Below are positions 42,490 through 53,886 of a stretch of DNA of 62,000 bases, in pieces. This DNA is from Mesostigma viride (Eukaryota; Streptophyta; Mesostigmatophyceae; Mesostigmatales; Mesostigmataceae): assembly GCA_009746045.1 (NCBI GenBank), contig RPFO01000213.1, positions 12,038,563-12,100,562 of the forward strand, in the 5' to 3' direction. The position numbers were made by a program, and so were the translations under genes. The notes beneath the pieces were generated by a model. It did not search any database and was not told the DNA's origin. It worked only from the letters and a program-made list of their open reading frames with translations. Positions within the stretch are counted from its first letter, which is position 1. Every line of letters begins with the position of its first letter.

Positions 42490-43070
42490 ATTCGGACGCA
42501 CTACGCCACCAGGGGCCCTGAGGCCTCCGCCGAAAGCTTCGACCCGCCGGGTTGAGCCCGCCGACCGGCCCGGTCACTACGCCGGGGGGCGAACGCTCGG
42601 CGGCCTTCCTTTGGGGGCTTCCCATCGTGCGCGCTCGCGCCGGCCCGCCGCTCCGTCGATCCCACGCTCCGTCCCTCACGGGCACGTCCAGCACGCGTCC
42701 TACTACTACTAGTACATCAACCCAGTCCGAACAGTACCGTATATTGTGAGACGTCGCCGTTCATTGCATGCAAGTATTTCCTTACTCATTACTTCCTAAC
42801 AACTATGCTATGCAATAACAACTATGAAGCTATGCCATGCAGGACACAATGTGGGTACCGCTTTTTGCAAGCGGCAGCCATAACGACCAAACACTTCCAT
42901 GCAAACTCCCATGTTCATCATTCATTAATATTCATTGAGTGGCAATCCTTTGTAAACACAGGCACCATCGGTAATGCCCACTATGACTTCATGTAGACAA
43001 AGTTTTGTACATGACTCGACAGTGCCCTTGTGCGCGACCGTGGGGTGCGGCAGGCCAGCCCTGTCCATTC
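42490..43070. other. Helitron copy 1, 3' subterminal sequence
   Basis: GC-rich block (42500-42700) followed by AT-richer sequence. No coding signal beyond shadow frames. Matches 46511-47090 in copy 2. Confidence 0.5.
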
Positions 43071-43075
43071 GTGGG

Positions 43076-44375
43076 TGTGGTGGGGAGCTGCCATGCATGC
43101 GTGGCTTGAGGGGGGGCTGGCATGCGTGCGTGGCTGTGGGGGGTGGCTGCCATGCGTGCGTGGGTGTGGGGGGTGGCTGGCATGCGTATGTGGGTGTGGG
43201 GGTGGCTGGCATGCACGTGCATGTGGGGGGTGGCTGTCATGCATGCGTGCATGTGGGGGGTGGCTGGCATGCATGCGTGGGTTTGTGGGGGGGTGGCATG
43301 CGTGCGTGGGTCTGGGGGTGGCTGGCATGCGTGCATGGGTTTGTGGGGTGGCTAGCATGCATGCGTGGGTGTGGGGGGAGCTGCCATGGACGCATGTGGG
43401 GCGGGGCAGGCTGGCATGCATGCGTGGGTGTGGGGGGGGACGGCATGCGTACGTTGGTGACGGGGGTGGCTGGCATGCATAAGTGGGTTTGTGGGGTGGC
43501 TGGCATGCATGCGTGCATGTGGGGGGGGGCTGGCACGCGTGTGTGGGTTTGGGGGGGGCTGGCATGCATGCGTGTGTGTGGGGGGGCTGACATAAGTGCG
43601 TGGGTATGGGGGTGGCTGGCATGCGTGCCTGGGTTTGGGGGTGGGCTGCCATGCGTGCGTGGGTTTAGGGGGGGCTGGCATGCGTGCCTGGGTTCGTGGG
43701 GTGGGCTGCCATGCGTGCGTGGGTGTGGGGGGTGGCTGGCATGCGTACGTGGGTGTGGGGGGTGGCTGGCATGCATGTGCATGTGGCGGGTGGCTGGCAT
43801 CCATGCGTGCATGTGGGGGGTGGCTGGCATGCATGCGTGGGCTCGTGGGGTGGCTGGCATGCGTGCGTGGGTGTGGGGGTGGCTGGAATGCAAGCATGCA
43901 TGTGGGGGGGGCTTGTTTGCATGTGGGGTGGCTGGCAAGCATGCATGCATGTGGGGGGGGCTGGCATCCATGCGTGGGTTTGTGGGGTGGCTGGCATGCA
44001 TGCGTGCATGAGGGGGGGGCTGGCATGCGTGCGTGGGTGTGGGGGGGGCGTACGTGGGTATGGGGGGTGGCTGGCATGCGTGCGTGGGTGTGGGGGGGAG
44101 TGGCATGCATGCGTGGGTGTGGTGGTGGGCTGCCATGCATGCGTGGCTTGAGGGGGGGCTGGCATGCGTGCCTGGGTTCGTGGGGTGGCTGCCATGCGTG
44201 CGTGGGTGTGGGGGGTGGCTGGCATGCGTACGTGGGTGTGGGGGGTGGCTGGCATGCATAAGTGGGTTTGTGTGGGGGGGGGGGTGGCTGGCATGCGTGC
44301 GTGGGCATGGGGGTGGCTGGCATGCGTGCGTGGGTTGGTGGGGTGCCTGGCATGCATAAGTGGGCCCGCGGTGCC
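43076..44375. repeat. GT/CA-rich ~30-bp minisatellite in Helitron copy 1
   Basis: About 40 imperfect units of the type GGCATGCGTGCGTGGGTGTG followed by GGGGGTGGCT. It gives long but meaningless frames on both strands (Trp/Cys/Gly-rich or His/Pro-rich). Confidence 0.95.
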
Positions 44376-44614
44376 CCTGATTGCTGTCTGGCCCCTAATC
44401 ATGTGGATGTGGCTGGCTGCCTGCCCTCCTGTTTTCCCCATCCCCAAACCCCATGCCGCAAGGCTCGTAGCTCAAGCGCCATGTCTCATGCCCCATGGCC
44501 CTTGCCTGCCAGCCTACCTGTGCTGCATACCCTTGCAGCCTTTCCTGCCTCGCCTGGCCTGCCCTGCCCTGCCCTCTCTGCCCTCCCGCCCGCCCATGCG
44601 GTCCGTTGCCACGG

Positions 44615-44926
44615 ATGGAAAATGAGAAGAAAACCAATATGGCCCCGCTGGCACCACAAATCACCTGGTTGGTCAACCAAGGGGATAGCCTGCACAATGA
44701 GACAGGAACACAGCAGACCCAGCAAAGCAAGATTCAGGTTGTAAGCCAGTGGAGATTACTTTTGACTTGCTTGATGAAGAAATATAAAACACCTTCTACG
44801 GTCACACCTTCTATGAACAAATGGTTGATTGATCACCTTATACACCACGTAAACATGTTACCAGACGCGCTCTTCAGCCCAGTGAAAATCCACGCGCGAA
44901 GCAAGGCGGATTATCTTACGCAGTAA
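44615..44926 (+). CDS. Helitron cargo ORF, 103 aa, unknown function (copy 1)
   Basis: MENEKKTNMAPLAPQITWLV, QTQQSKIQVVSQWRLLLTCL, then NKWLIDHLIHHVNMLPDALF and a stop after DYLTQ. The composition is protein-like. Compared with copy 2 the frame is kept despite substitutions and a 21-bp (7-codon) length difference before MNKW. Family not recognised. Confidence 0.45.
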   Translation: MENEKKTNMAPLAPQITWLVNQGDSLHNETGTQQTQQSKIQVVSQWRLLLTCLMKKYKTPSTVTPSMNKWLIDHLIHHVNMLPDALFSPVKIHARSKADYLTQ

Positions 44927-45214
44927 GCACCATGAATATCAGCGAGTACAGCAGTAAATGACGCCCTAAACTCATGACCAGGCAAGCATCCACAGGGGCT
45001 TTCACCGCCCAGTATATTCCAGAAAAAAATCATCACAGATCCTCTGGCAACGGACGTTGACACGGGAAACCCGAAGGACCATGAAGATGGCGTCCTGCAC
45101 GGCTAAGAAAATGAAACGCAGACCCTTGCTACGCTATGTCTTCGCTGCGACTACGTGAATTCGGCCAAATGGAAACAACGCAACCGAGGAAACGCATCAG
45201 AAAGAGGGCAGGCA

Positions 45215-45550
45215 CTAGCCCGGCCATCGAAACAAACGACTCACCATCGGCATCGCCAGCGTACGTCCCGTGGCAACAAATCCAGCGTTCATTCCAATAT
45301 TGTGTGACGACAACAGAAACTCGTCGGCCACACCCACGCCTTCCACGAACAGCAAACTGATTTCACTAGGCACCCAATACGTCAAGCAAAGAAGCACGAT
45401 AACATAATACCTAAATCTACAACGACATTCCATTTCCAGGTCGCTAGCTATCGCAGCAGGCCATAGCGCCCCGAACCTCTCCCACGCACGTGACTGCCCA
45501 CCGACGGCCAGCCAGATCAGAAACAATTCAAAGGTACGCATCGAAATGGA
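45215..45550 (-). CDS. Helitron cargo ORF on the element sense strand (copy 1), unknown
   Basis: Minus frame from MRTFELFLIWLAVGGQSRAW through VIVLLCLTYWVPSEISLLFV to a stop near 45215. It is conserved in copy 2 (49653-49336) with few changes. A hydrophobic stretch is visible. No family recognised; plus-strand frames here are also open, so the coding strand is uncertain. Confidence 0.3.
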   Translation of the reverse strand, partial: SISMRTFELFLIWLAVGGQSRAWERFGALWPAAIASDLEMECRCRFRYYVIVLLCLTYWVPSEISLLFVEGVGVADEFLLSSHNIGMNAGFVATGRTLAMPMVSRLFRWPG

Positions 45551-46483
45551 ACATTGAACGCTATAAAAGCAATGCCCACGCATTGTCCATCCCCAATTTT
45601 CCAGGCAGCGTTGGACGCCATCCCCAGCCAGCAGGAAATTAAGTGCTGTCGCAGCATGTCGCCCCCTCGCCCCCTCGCAGTCCTGGTTTATGCACGTTCG
45701 ATTGCTTGGGCGCGTCCAGGCGGTCCAGCACCGCGTACTACCCACTTGAAAATCCTCCCAAGTCCTTTGTTTCCAGCTTGGTAAGTACGGAATGTGGCAG
45801 AAATTCGTCCAGCAAGCATCATACTACTCTCCACTCCTCCAACTAAACATTTGCGTATAATTTTAGAATAAATATCAGTCACATCATGTTCAGACTATAC
45901 CTTCGGTCTGAATCGAAAAGTGATGCGGAACAACTCAGTGAAACGGTTTCTGAACGAAATGCGGACAGGAAAACGGCCATAACGGCCAACGTCTTACGGT
46001 TTCAAAACATTTTCTGGACGTTCCGTCGACTTGTCTCACTGAACGCTACGAAACTCGAGGACGGCGGGTTCTATACTCCGAGTTGTTGTACTTCCGCGTC
46101 ACAGAAGCGTTAACCTACGCCGGCTTGTTTGGTTAGAGATGCTTCGTGCGAAGAGTTTGACGGCCTCGCAACAAGCCGACATCGTGCCGGGTTCCGTATT
46201 TTTATCTGGCCGCGGCCATTGGCTGGCCTCCCACCTGCCCGCAAAAGTGCTGAACCGGATCTGGACGTAACGGCCGTTTCAGGCCCGTTCAGGAAAGGTG
46301 GACACTCGATCTCCCCAGTTTGCCACTTTTCGGGCAACTGCTCCGATTGGGCGCCACCGCGGATCCCCGGATCGCCCTGACTATCGGCCGCCCTGCGCTC
46401 GCGGTTTTCGTACGGGCCACTTTTCGGGCCTCACGGTTCGCCAAACTTTTGCGTTGGGGTTAATCGTAGTCACTAGAAGGGGA
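45551..46483. other. Helitron copy 1, 5' part
   Basis: GC-rich 5' region ending (element sense) at TCCCCTTCTAGTGACTACG. No assured gene. Confidence 0.4.
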
Positions 46484-47089
46484 CTAGTGGGGGGGCCAAG
46501 GCCCCCCACTTATTCGGACGCACTACGCCACCAGGGGCCCTGAGGCCCCCGCCGAAAGCTTCGACCCGCCGGGTTGAGCCCGCCGACCGGCCCGGCCCCT
46601 ACGCCGGGGGCGAACGCTCGGCGGCCTTCCTTTGGGGGCTTCCCATCGCGCGCGCTCGCGCCGGCCCGCCGCACCGTCGATCCCACGCTCCGTCCCTCAC
46701 GGGCACGTCCAGCACGCGTCATACTACTAGTACATAAACCCAGTCCGAATAGTACCGTACATTGTGAGACGTCGCCGTTCATTGCATGCAAGTATTTCCT
46801 TACTCATTACTTCCTAACAACTGAAACTCACAATGCAGCTATGCCATGCATATGTGGGTACCGCTTTTTGCAAGCGGCAGCCATAACGACCAAACACTTC
46901 CATGCAAACTCAAATGTTCATCATTCATCAATATTCATTGAGTGGCAATCCTTTGTAAACACATGCACCATCGGTCATGCCCACTATGACTTCATGTAGA
47001 CAATGTTTTGTACATGACTCGACAGTGCCCTTGCGCGCGACCGTGGGGCGTCGCAGGCCAGCCCTGTCCATTTGTGGGTGTGGTGGGGA

Positions 47090-48460
47090 GCTACCATGCA
47101 TGCGTGGGGGGGGCTGGGATTCGAGCGTGGGTGTGGAGGGGAGCTGCCATGCATGCATGTGGGGCGGGCGGGATGCCATACCTGCGTGGGTGTGGTGGGC
47201 AGCTGCCATGCATGCGTGGGTGTGGGGACGGCTGGCATGCGTACGTGGGTGTGGGGGGTGGCTGGCATGCACATGCATGTGGGGGGTGGCTGGCATGCAT
47301 GCGTGGGTTTGTGGGGGGGTGGCATGCGTGCATGGGTTTGTGGGGTGGCTAGCATGCATGCGTGGGTGTGGAAGGGAGCTGCCATGGTTGCATGTGGGGC
47401 AGGGCAGGCTGGCATGCATGCGTGTGTGTGGGGGGGGGACGGCATGCGTACGTTGGTGACGGGGGTGGCTGGCATGCATGCATGGGTTTATGGGGTGGCT
47501 GGCATGCATGCGTGCATGTGGGGGGGGCTGGCACGCGTGTGTGGGTTTGTGGGGGGGCTGGCATGCATGCGTGTGTGGGGGGGGGCTTACATAAGTGCGT
47601 GGGTGTGGGGTTGGCTGGCATGCGTGCCTGGGTTTGGGGGTGGGCTGCCATGCGTGCGTGGGTTTAGGGGGGGCTGGCATGCGTGCCTGGGTTCGTGGGG
47701 TGGGCTGCCATGCGTGCGTGGGTGTGGGGGGTGGCTGGCATGCGTACGTGGGTGTGGGGGGTGGCTGGCATGCACGTGCATGTGGGGGGTGGCTGGAATG
47801 CATGCGTGGGTTTGTGGGGGTGGCTGGCATGCATGCGTGGGCTCGTGGGGTGGCTGGCATGCGTGCGTGGGTGTGGGGGTGGCTGGCATGCGTGCATGGG
47901 TTTGTGGGGTGGCTGGAATGCAAGCATGCATGTGGGGGGGGCTTGTTTGCATGTGGGGTGGCTGGCAAGCATGCGTGCATGTGGGGGTTGGCTGGCATGC
48001 GTGCGTGGGTTGGGGGGCGGCTGCCATGCGTGCGTGGATGTGGGGGGGGCTGGCATGCATGCATGCATGTGGGGGGGCTGGCATCCAAGCGTGGGTTTGT
48101 GGGGTGGCTGGCATGCATGCGTACATGAGGGGGGGGCTGGCATGCGTGCGTGGGTGTGGCGGGGGGCGTGCGTGGGTGTGGGGGGTGGCTGGCATGCGTG
48201 CGTGGGTGTGGGGGGGAGTGGCATGCATGCGTGGGTGTGGTGGGGGCTGACATGCATGCGTGGCTTGAGGGGGGGCTGGCATGCGTGCCTGGGTTCGTGG
48301 GGTGGCTGCCATGCGTGCGTGGGTGTGGGGGGTGGCTGGCATGCGTACGTGGGTGTGGGGGGTGGCTGGCATGCATAAGTGGGTTTGTGTGCGTGGGCAT
48401 GGGGGTGGCTGGCATGCGTGCGTGGGTTGGTGGGGTGCCTGGCATGCATAAGTGGGCCCG
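47090..48460. repeat. GT/CA-rich ~30-bp minisatellite in Helitron copy 2
   Basis: Same repeat as in copy 1 with a different unit order and count. It is the source of a 505-codon spurious frame. Confidence 0.95.
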
Positions 48461-48706
48461 CGGTGCCCCTGATTGCTGTCTGGCCCCTAATCATGTGGAT
48501 GTGGCTGGCTGGCTGCCCTCCTGTTTGCCCCATCCCCAAACCTCATGCCGCAAGGCTCGTGGCTCAAGCCCCATGGCTCATGCCCCATGACCCTTGCCTG
48601 CCAGCCTACCTGTGCTGCATACCCTTGCAGCCTTTCCTGCCTCGCCTGGCCTGGCCTGCCCTGCCCTCTCTGCCCTCCCGCCCGCCCATGCGGTCCGTTG
48701 CGACGG

Positions 48707-49039
48707 ATGGAAAATGAGAAGAAAACCAATATGGCCCCGCTGGCACCACAAATCACCTGGTTGGTCAACCAAGGGGATAGCCTGCACAATGAGACACGAA
48801 CACAGCAGACCCAGCAAAGCAAGATTCAGGTTGTAAGCCAGTGGAGATTACTTTTGACTTGCTTGATGAAGAAATATAAAACACCTTCTATTGTCACACC
48901 TTCTATCAAGGAGACAACCAGTTCTATGAACAAATGGTTGATTGATCACCTTATACACCACGTAAACATGTTACCAGACGCTCTCTTCAGCCCAGTGAAA
49001 ATCCACGCGCGAAGCAAGGCAGATTATCTTACGCAGTAA
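48707..49039 (+). CDS. Helitron cargo ORF, 110 aa, unknown function (copy 2)
   Basis: Counterpart of 44615-44926 with an extra in-frame segment (SIKETTS) before MNKWLIDH and single-residue changes such as GTQQ to RTQQ. Same stop. Confidence 0.45.
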   Translation: MENEKKTNMAPLAPQITWLVNQGDSLHNETRTQQTQQSKIQVVSQWRLLLTCLMKKYKTPSIVTPSIKETTSSMNKWLIDHLIHHVNMLPDALFSPVKIHARSKADYLTQ

Positions 49040-49335
49040 GCACCATGAATGTCAGCGAGTACAGCAGTAAATGACGCCCTAAACTCATGACCAGGCAAGC
49101 ATCCACAGGGGCTTTCACCGCCCAGTATATTCCAGAAAAAAGCATCACAGATCCTCTGGCAACGGACGTTGACACGGGAAACCCGAAGGACCATGAAGAT
49201 GGCGTCCTGCACGGCTAAGAAAATGAAACGCAGACCCTTGCTACGCTATGTCTTCGCTGCGACTAGGTGAATTCGGCCCAACGGAAACAACGCAACCGAG
49301 GAAACGCATCAGAAAGAGAGCAGGCACTAGCCCGG

Positions 49336-49653
49336 TCATCGAAACAAACGACTCACCATCGGCATCGCCAGCGTACGTCCCGTGGCAACAAATCCAGCGT
49401 TCATTCCAAGATTGTGTGACGACAACAGAAACTCGTCGGCCACACCCACGCCTTCAACGGCTAGCAAACTGATTTCACTAGGCACCCAATACGTCAAGCA
49501 AAGAAGCACGATAACATAATACCTAAATCTACAACGACATTCCATTTCCAGGTCGCTAGCTATCGCAGCAGGCCATAGCGCCCCGAATCTCTCCCACGCA
49601 CGAGACTGCCCACCGACGGCCAGCCAGATCAGAAAAAATTCAAAGGTACGCAT
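49336..49653 (-). CDS. Helitron cargo ORF on the element sense strand (copy 2), unknown
   Basis: MRTFEFFLIWLAVGGQSRAW to the end; counterpart of the copy 1 frame at 45215-45550, conserved in frame over its length. Confidence 0.3.
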   Translation of the reverse strand: MRTFEFFLIWLAVGGQSRAWERFGALWPAAIASDLEMECRCRFRYYVIVLLCLTYWVPSEISLLAVEGVGVADEFLLSSHNLGMNAGFVATGRTLAMPMVSRLFR

Positions 49654-50610
49654 CGAAATTGAACATTGAACGCTATAAAATCAATGCCCACGCATTGTCC
49701 ATCCCCAATTTTCCAGGCAGCGTTGACCGCCATCCCCAGCCAGCAGGAAATTAAATGAAGTGCTGTCGCAGCATGTCGCCCCCTCACCCCCTCGCAGTCC
49801 TGGTTTATGCACGTTCGATTGCTTGGGCGCGTCCAGGCGGTCCAGAGCCGCGTACTACCCACTTGAAAATCCTCCCAAGTCATTTTTTCCCTGCTTGATA
49901 AGTACGGAATCTGGGAGAAATTCGTCCAGCAAGCATCATACTACTCTCCACTCCTCCAACTCAAAATTTGCGTATAATTTTAGAATAAATATCTGTCAGA
50001 CCACGTTCAGACTATAGCTTCGGTCTGAATCGAAAAGTGATGCGAAAACACTCAGGTAAACGGTTTCTGAACGAAATGCGCGCAGGAAAACGGCCGTAAC
50101 GCCCAAAATGCTACGGTTTCTTAACAATTTCTGGACGTTCCGTCTACTTGCCAAACTGAACGCTACGGCCTAAAAGAACGGCGCGTTCTCGGCCAAGCGA
50201 TGGGCCCAGTAGGCGTTCTTCCTCGTCCCACATCCGTCTACTACCGCCGGAAAGTTTGGAATGTTCAGATTCGCGACCGAGAGTTTGACGGCCGCAAAGA
50301 AGACGACATCGTGCCGGGTTCCGTATTTTTATCTGGCCGCGGCCATTGGCTGGCCTCCCACCTGCCCGCAAAAGTGCTGAACCGGATCTGGACGTAACTG
50401 CCGTTTCAGACCCCGTTCAGAACTGCTGAGACTCGATCTGCCTAGTTTGCCACTTTTCGGGCAACTGCTCCGATTGGGCGCCATCGCGGATCTCCGAATC
50501 GCCCTGACTATCGGTCGCCCTGCGCTCGCGGTTTTCGTACGGGCCACTTTTCGGGCCTCACGGTTTGCCCAAACTTTTCGTTGGGGTTAATCGTAGTCAC
50601 TAGAAGGGGA

Positions 50611-51124
50611 TGATATATATTGCAACGTGGCAACTAATTATTGATTACACGTGGCTGCTACGTGCTTGCATGGACTGACGGCAGCCGACTCGATATAACC
50701 AATTGTGGCAGCGCCCGTGTGCCAAGCAAGCTTGAAACTGGTACGGTATCGGGTTACTACCAATGGTAGGCAAACACTAGTAGAGCGCGGCACGCAGGTC
50801 AACGGATGGTATGTGGTACCAATATAGCCCACATACAGGCATGCCTGTATTTCATACAGCGTACAGTCTTCTATACACTATGTACTGTACATCGACCTCA
50901 ATATCGCATATGTATACAGCCATCGCCCATCCCTAGGTCTTGGGCCAATCAAGATGTCAAATCCCGTCGGGCAATGAGACTACGGTCGCCTTCAGAGTAC
51001 CGTACTTAGGGCCCCTGTTTCGCCTAATATTACCTGACCACCCTCTAGCGTGGCCGCACGACAAACGCTGCTGGAAAGTGGCAAGACGTGGCTAGTTCAC
51101 AACGTCCAAGTAAGTTAAATCCAG
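50611..51124. other. Spacer between Helitron pair and Harbinger element
   Basis: No gene or repeat recognised. Confidence 0.4.
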
Positions 51125-51366
51125 TTAGGCCCGGTCTATACGGATTTTAAGTTAAAACCGAACCGGTCATTTTTAGCTGAAAATTGGGTCCGGAGGTAAA
51201 AATTTCAGTCTATACGAAACTCAACTGTCTGGACCGCAAGTAGAGTGGTTCCCGCCAAGTCGATGACGTGGCGCCAGCTCCGTGCCCGGGCAATCAGGCA
51301 ATTACAGGCAATTAAACCCAAAACACTGACGGCGGGGAAGGGGAAGATGACCCGCGGTCGCCAGCC

Positions 51367-51615
51367 ATGGCGGACAATGCCGAAGGAGATGGACCATTGC
51401 TGCCACCCGAAGCGCGAAATCATTGCGTGCCATGCGGATTCGCCCATGGGAAAACGCCGAAGTGGACGATGAGAGAAAAAGCGCGTTTCGGGCATGTCCT
51501 AATTGACGAAAGCATCCGAGCAGCGTATTTTAAAGGATATATCGGTTTCTTTTTACTTTTTATGATGATTTGTAGTCGTAAACTTGCAAGGGTGGCCAGA
51601 GATCGCCGAATCTAG
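51367..51615 (+). CDS. Possible second Harbinger ORF, 82 aa, unknown
   Basis: MADNAEGDGPLLPPEARNHC, then PKWTMREKARFGHVLIDESI. Autonomous PIF/Harbinger elements usually carry a second, Myb/SANT-like gene in this place. The KWTMREKARF segment is only vaguely compatible, so the identity is a guess based on position. Confidence 0.25.
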   Translation: MADNAEGDGPLLPPEARNHCVPCGFAHGKTPKWTMREKARFGHVLIDESIRAAYFKGYIGFFLLFMMICSRKLARVARDRRI

Positions 51616-52839
51616 CGACCATGCTGCACAACTTTGGTGTGCCGCAATGCGCCATTATGCGGCCACCGCCTGGGCTAAGGTAATGCCAGCCACGCCAGGT
51701 AAAGCTGAGTTATCGTTTCCTTGTCGACGTATGACGTTTAGGTATACGTTCTAGCTTGTGTAGCACATTCTTTTTGCATTATTCATGTTCTTTCTTGACC
51801 ATGGCCTGGCCCCTTCCTAAAACACCATTCATAGATGCCTCCCTCAGTCAGTTGACCTGCCATAGTGTGATGGTGATAAGTTTTAGAGGTTGTATGGGTT
51901 TGAATACCTCCATATATGTTTGTTATACATTTCCCACACACATATTGCATGAGTGAGAGGCAGTTGGCTGGTCTCTGTGGCATCATCAAGCATGTAACCG
52001 GTGAGTAGAAGCTTCCCATTGTCAGCATGTGCCACCAGGTGTGCTGCAGGCCATCACCTGGCAAGCTATAGCAGCTTAGGCCTAGTTTATCCTTGCTAGG
52101 GCAAGCTGAAATAGGCTTAACATCACTAGTTTGTTGGTGGCTGCCTCCTAGAATGCATGCCTTGCGTAGGGTGTCCGTACCACGTTACCTACGTGCATGG
52201 ACAAGGTGGCAGCTGCACATAGGTGCCATGTAAGGGCAGTGTGATGATGCAGTTATGTTTCCCCATCATTGTGGAAGGGAAATGTATTGTATGGCATGGT
52301 TGGTGGCCTTATTAGTAGGTAGCATGCCAAGCCCTACCCCCTTGGTTGCTTTTTACCAACGGTACCCCTATGGGCTGTACTGGGTGTAGCTGCTGGTATA
52401 CCCAACCAAGTGATGACCCCAATGGCTCAAACTGCTCAGCAACTAATTGTTTATCATCCCTGAAGTGGTAGGTGCCTAGCTCTCATAACATGATTCAAAA
52501 TGCACATTCTACCAAAACTGAAAACGCGCGTCTTGACCGCCCTGACTTTGACGGTAGTTATACATGGCCTACCCTGCATATATGTAAGGTTGTGATGTAT
52601 CAACCGGAAGAGCAACTCATGGACATGCTTGGCCCCCAAGGACAGCCATTGGATATGGGTAGGTTGGATGGCATCTGGTTTGCAAAGTTGTGAAGTTACA
52701 GCCGATGCATTGGCAGTATTTCTGCCCATTTAGGGGTTAAGTTTGACAACTGTGATGGTCATCAACTACCATTGCACATGCATCCTTTTTGACATTACAA
52801 TAGCGGGATTAGGCAACATTCTCATCCTCACCGCTTGTG

Positions 52840-53310
52840 GGTAAAAAAAAAATGGCAACCAAGCACCATGCCACACGTGGCACACTCAAGCATACACCAA
52901 GGTGGGTAAAAAAAACTGGCAACCATACACCATGCCACACGTGGCACACTCAAGCATACACCAAGGTAGGTAAAAAAAACTGGCAACCAAACACCATGCC
53001 ACACGCGGCACAGTCAAGCATTATACACCAAGGTGGGTAAAAAAAACTGGCAACCAAACACCATGCCACACGTGGCACACTCAAGCATTATACACCAAGG
53101 TGGGTAAAAAAAACTGGCAACCAAACACCATGCCACACGTGGCACACTCAAGCATACACCAAGGTGGGTAAAAGAAACTGGCAACCAAACACCATGCCAC
53201 ACGTGGCACACTCAAGCATTATTATACACCAAGGTGGGTAAAAAAAACTGGCAACCAAACACCATGCCACACGTGGCACACTCAAGCATTATACACCAAG
53301 GTGGGTAAAA
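52840..53310. repeat. 64-69 bp minisatellite inside the Harbinger element, ~7 copies
   Basis: Units contain GGTGGGTAAAAAAAACTGGC and CACCATGCCACACGTGGCAC. CCACACGTGG is a short palindrome in each unit. The array abuts the 3' end of the transposase frame. Confidence 0.95.
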
Positions 53311-53318
53311 AAAGCTGG

Positions 53319-53886
53319 CTAGCATGTTGCATGTCGTAGGTCACATGTCAATGCACGGTGAAGGATGCCAAAGCGGTGAATAAGAATCCCAAATGCACGC
53401 TCTATGACCTGCCTGTACAAAGAGATGTAATCGTTACATGCGTCCTCTTGGACGTTGAGACCCCTTCCTGGGTAGGGAGTCACAAGCCAAGGCTTGATGG
53501 TGTATGCCTCATCTGCCACTATGTAGAATCCTTCTGGCAGGCCAACACGAGCCAATTCCGTGTGCAAAGAGCTGACACGAAATGCGACACTGTCATGGGT
53601 ACTGCCGCAACATTTGTTGGAGCCATACAGAAAACGACATTTCGAATCGCACACAGCTTGCATGACAAGCGCATAAAACCCCTTACGATTGTAGTACTGC
53701 CTGGGGTTCGCTACCTCCGACTTGAAGGTTTTTTTTTATCTTGATTGCGATACCATCGAGCGCACCAACACGACCATCAACAACTCCCCTGGTCGTCTGG
53801 TTGAAACCATCGGCCAAACGCGACAGTTCGCCCGAATCATCCGTGGTTGCGAGTGCGCTTCTCATTAGCAGCTCGCGGCAAGCCAA
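53319..53886 (-). pseudogene. HARBI1-type DDE transposase, one frameshift
   Basis: The first frame (53886-53683) holds GELSRLADGFNQTTRGVVDG, then GALDGIAIKIKK with the first catalytic Asp. The second (from about 53700 to 53319) holds NPRQYYNRKGFYALVMQAVC, GSTHDSVAFR (second Asp), YIVADEAYTIKPWLVTPYPG and QVIERAFGILIHRFGILHRA (catalytic Glu). The frames meet at a run of nine A's (minus strand, about 53728-53736); one base more or fewer would join them. The order and spacing are those of DDE_Tnp_4. Upstream frames to about 54120 (MSRQSYHLMRKPDEDRIDRE) probably belong to the N-terminus, with a possible small intron (CTACGTAAGT near 53895). Confidence 0.8.

Larger units (their letters stand above)
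42462..46483 (-). mobile_element. Non-autonomous Helitron, downstream copy of a tandem pair (4022 bp)
   Basis: Read on the minus strand it begins TCCCCTTCTAGTGAC (46483 downward, directly after the CTAG of the other copy). It ends with the hairpin GGGGGGCCTTGGCCCCCC, two bases and CTAG at 42465-42462, then T (42461). These are the canonical Helitron ends: 5'-TC, 3' hairpin plus CTRR, insertion before T, no TSD. It contains a GT-rich minisatellite and cargo frames, but no Rep or helicase domain. Confidence 0.75.
46484..50610 (-). mobile_element. Non-autonomous Helitron, upstream copy of a tandem pair (4127 bp)
   Basis: The minus strand starts TCCCCTTCTAGTGACTACGA at 50610, preceded by A (50611), and ends CTAG at 46487-46484. 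The next base, T at 46483, is already the first base of the other copy. The outer flanks join as A (50611 side) and T (42461 side), so the pair sits in one A/T target dinucleotide. High similarity throughout, with differences concentrated in the minisatellite, shows the copies are young. Confidence 0.75.

Noticed and set aside
42974-44450. Several 220-345 codon open frames on both strands
   Set aside because: They are read-through of the GT-rich minisatellite; all frames are open and the residues are only repeat translations.
46928-48540. 505-codon minus-strand frame and a 392-codon plus-strand frame
   Set aside because: Same minisatellite artefact in the second Helitron; His/Pro-rich or Trp/Cys/Gly-rich periodic sequence with no domain.
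42461-50610. Plain segmental tandem duplication
   Set aside because: The borders coincide with Helitron TC and hairpin-CTAG ends and an A/T target, which a random duplication would not produce.
52840-53310. Repeats considered as a CRISPR array or centromeric satellite
   Set aside because: Units of 64-69 bp without variable spacers, located within one transposon, seven copies only.
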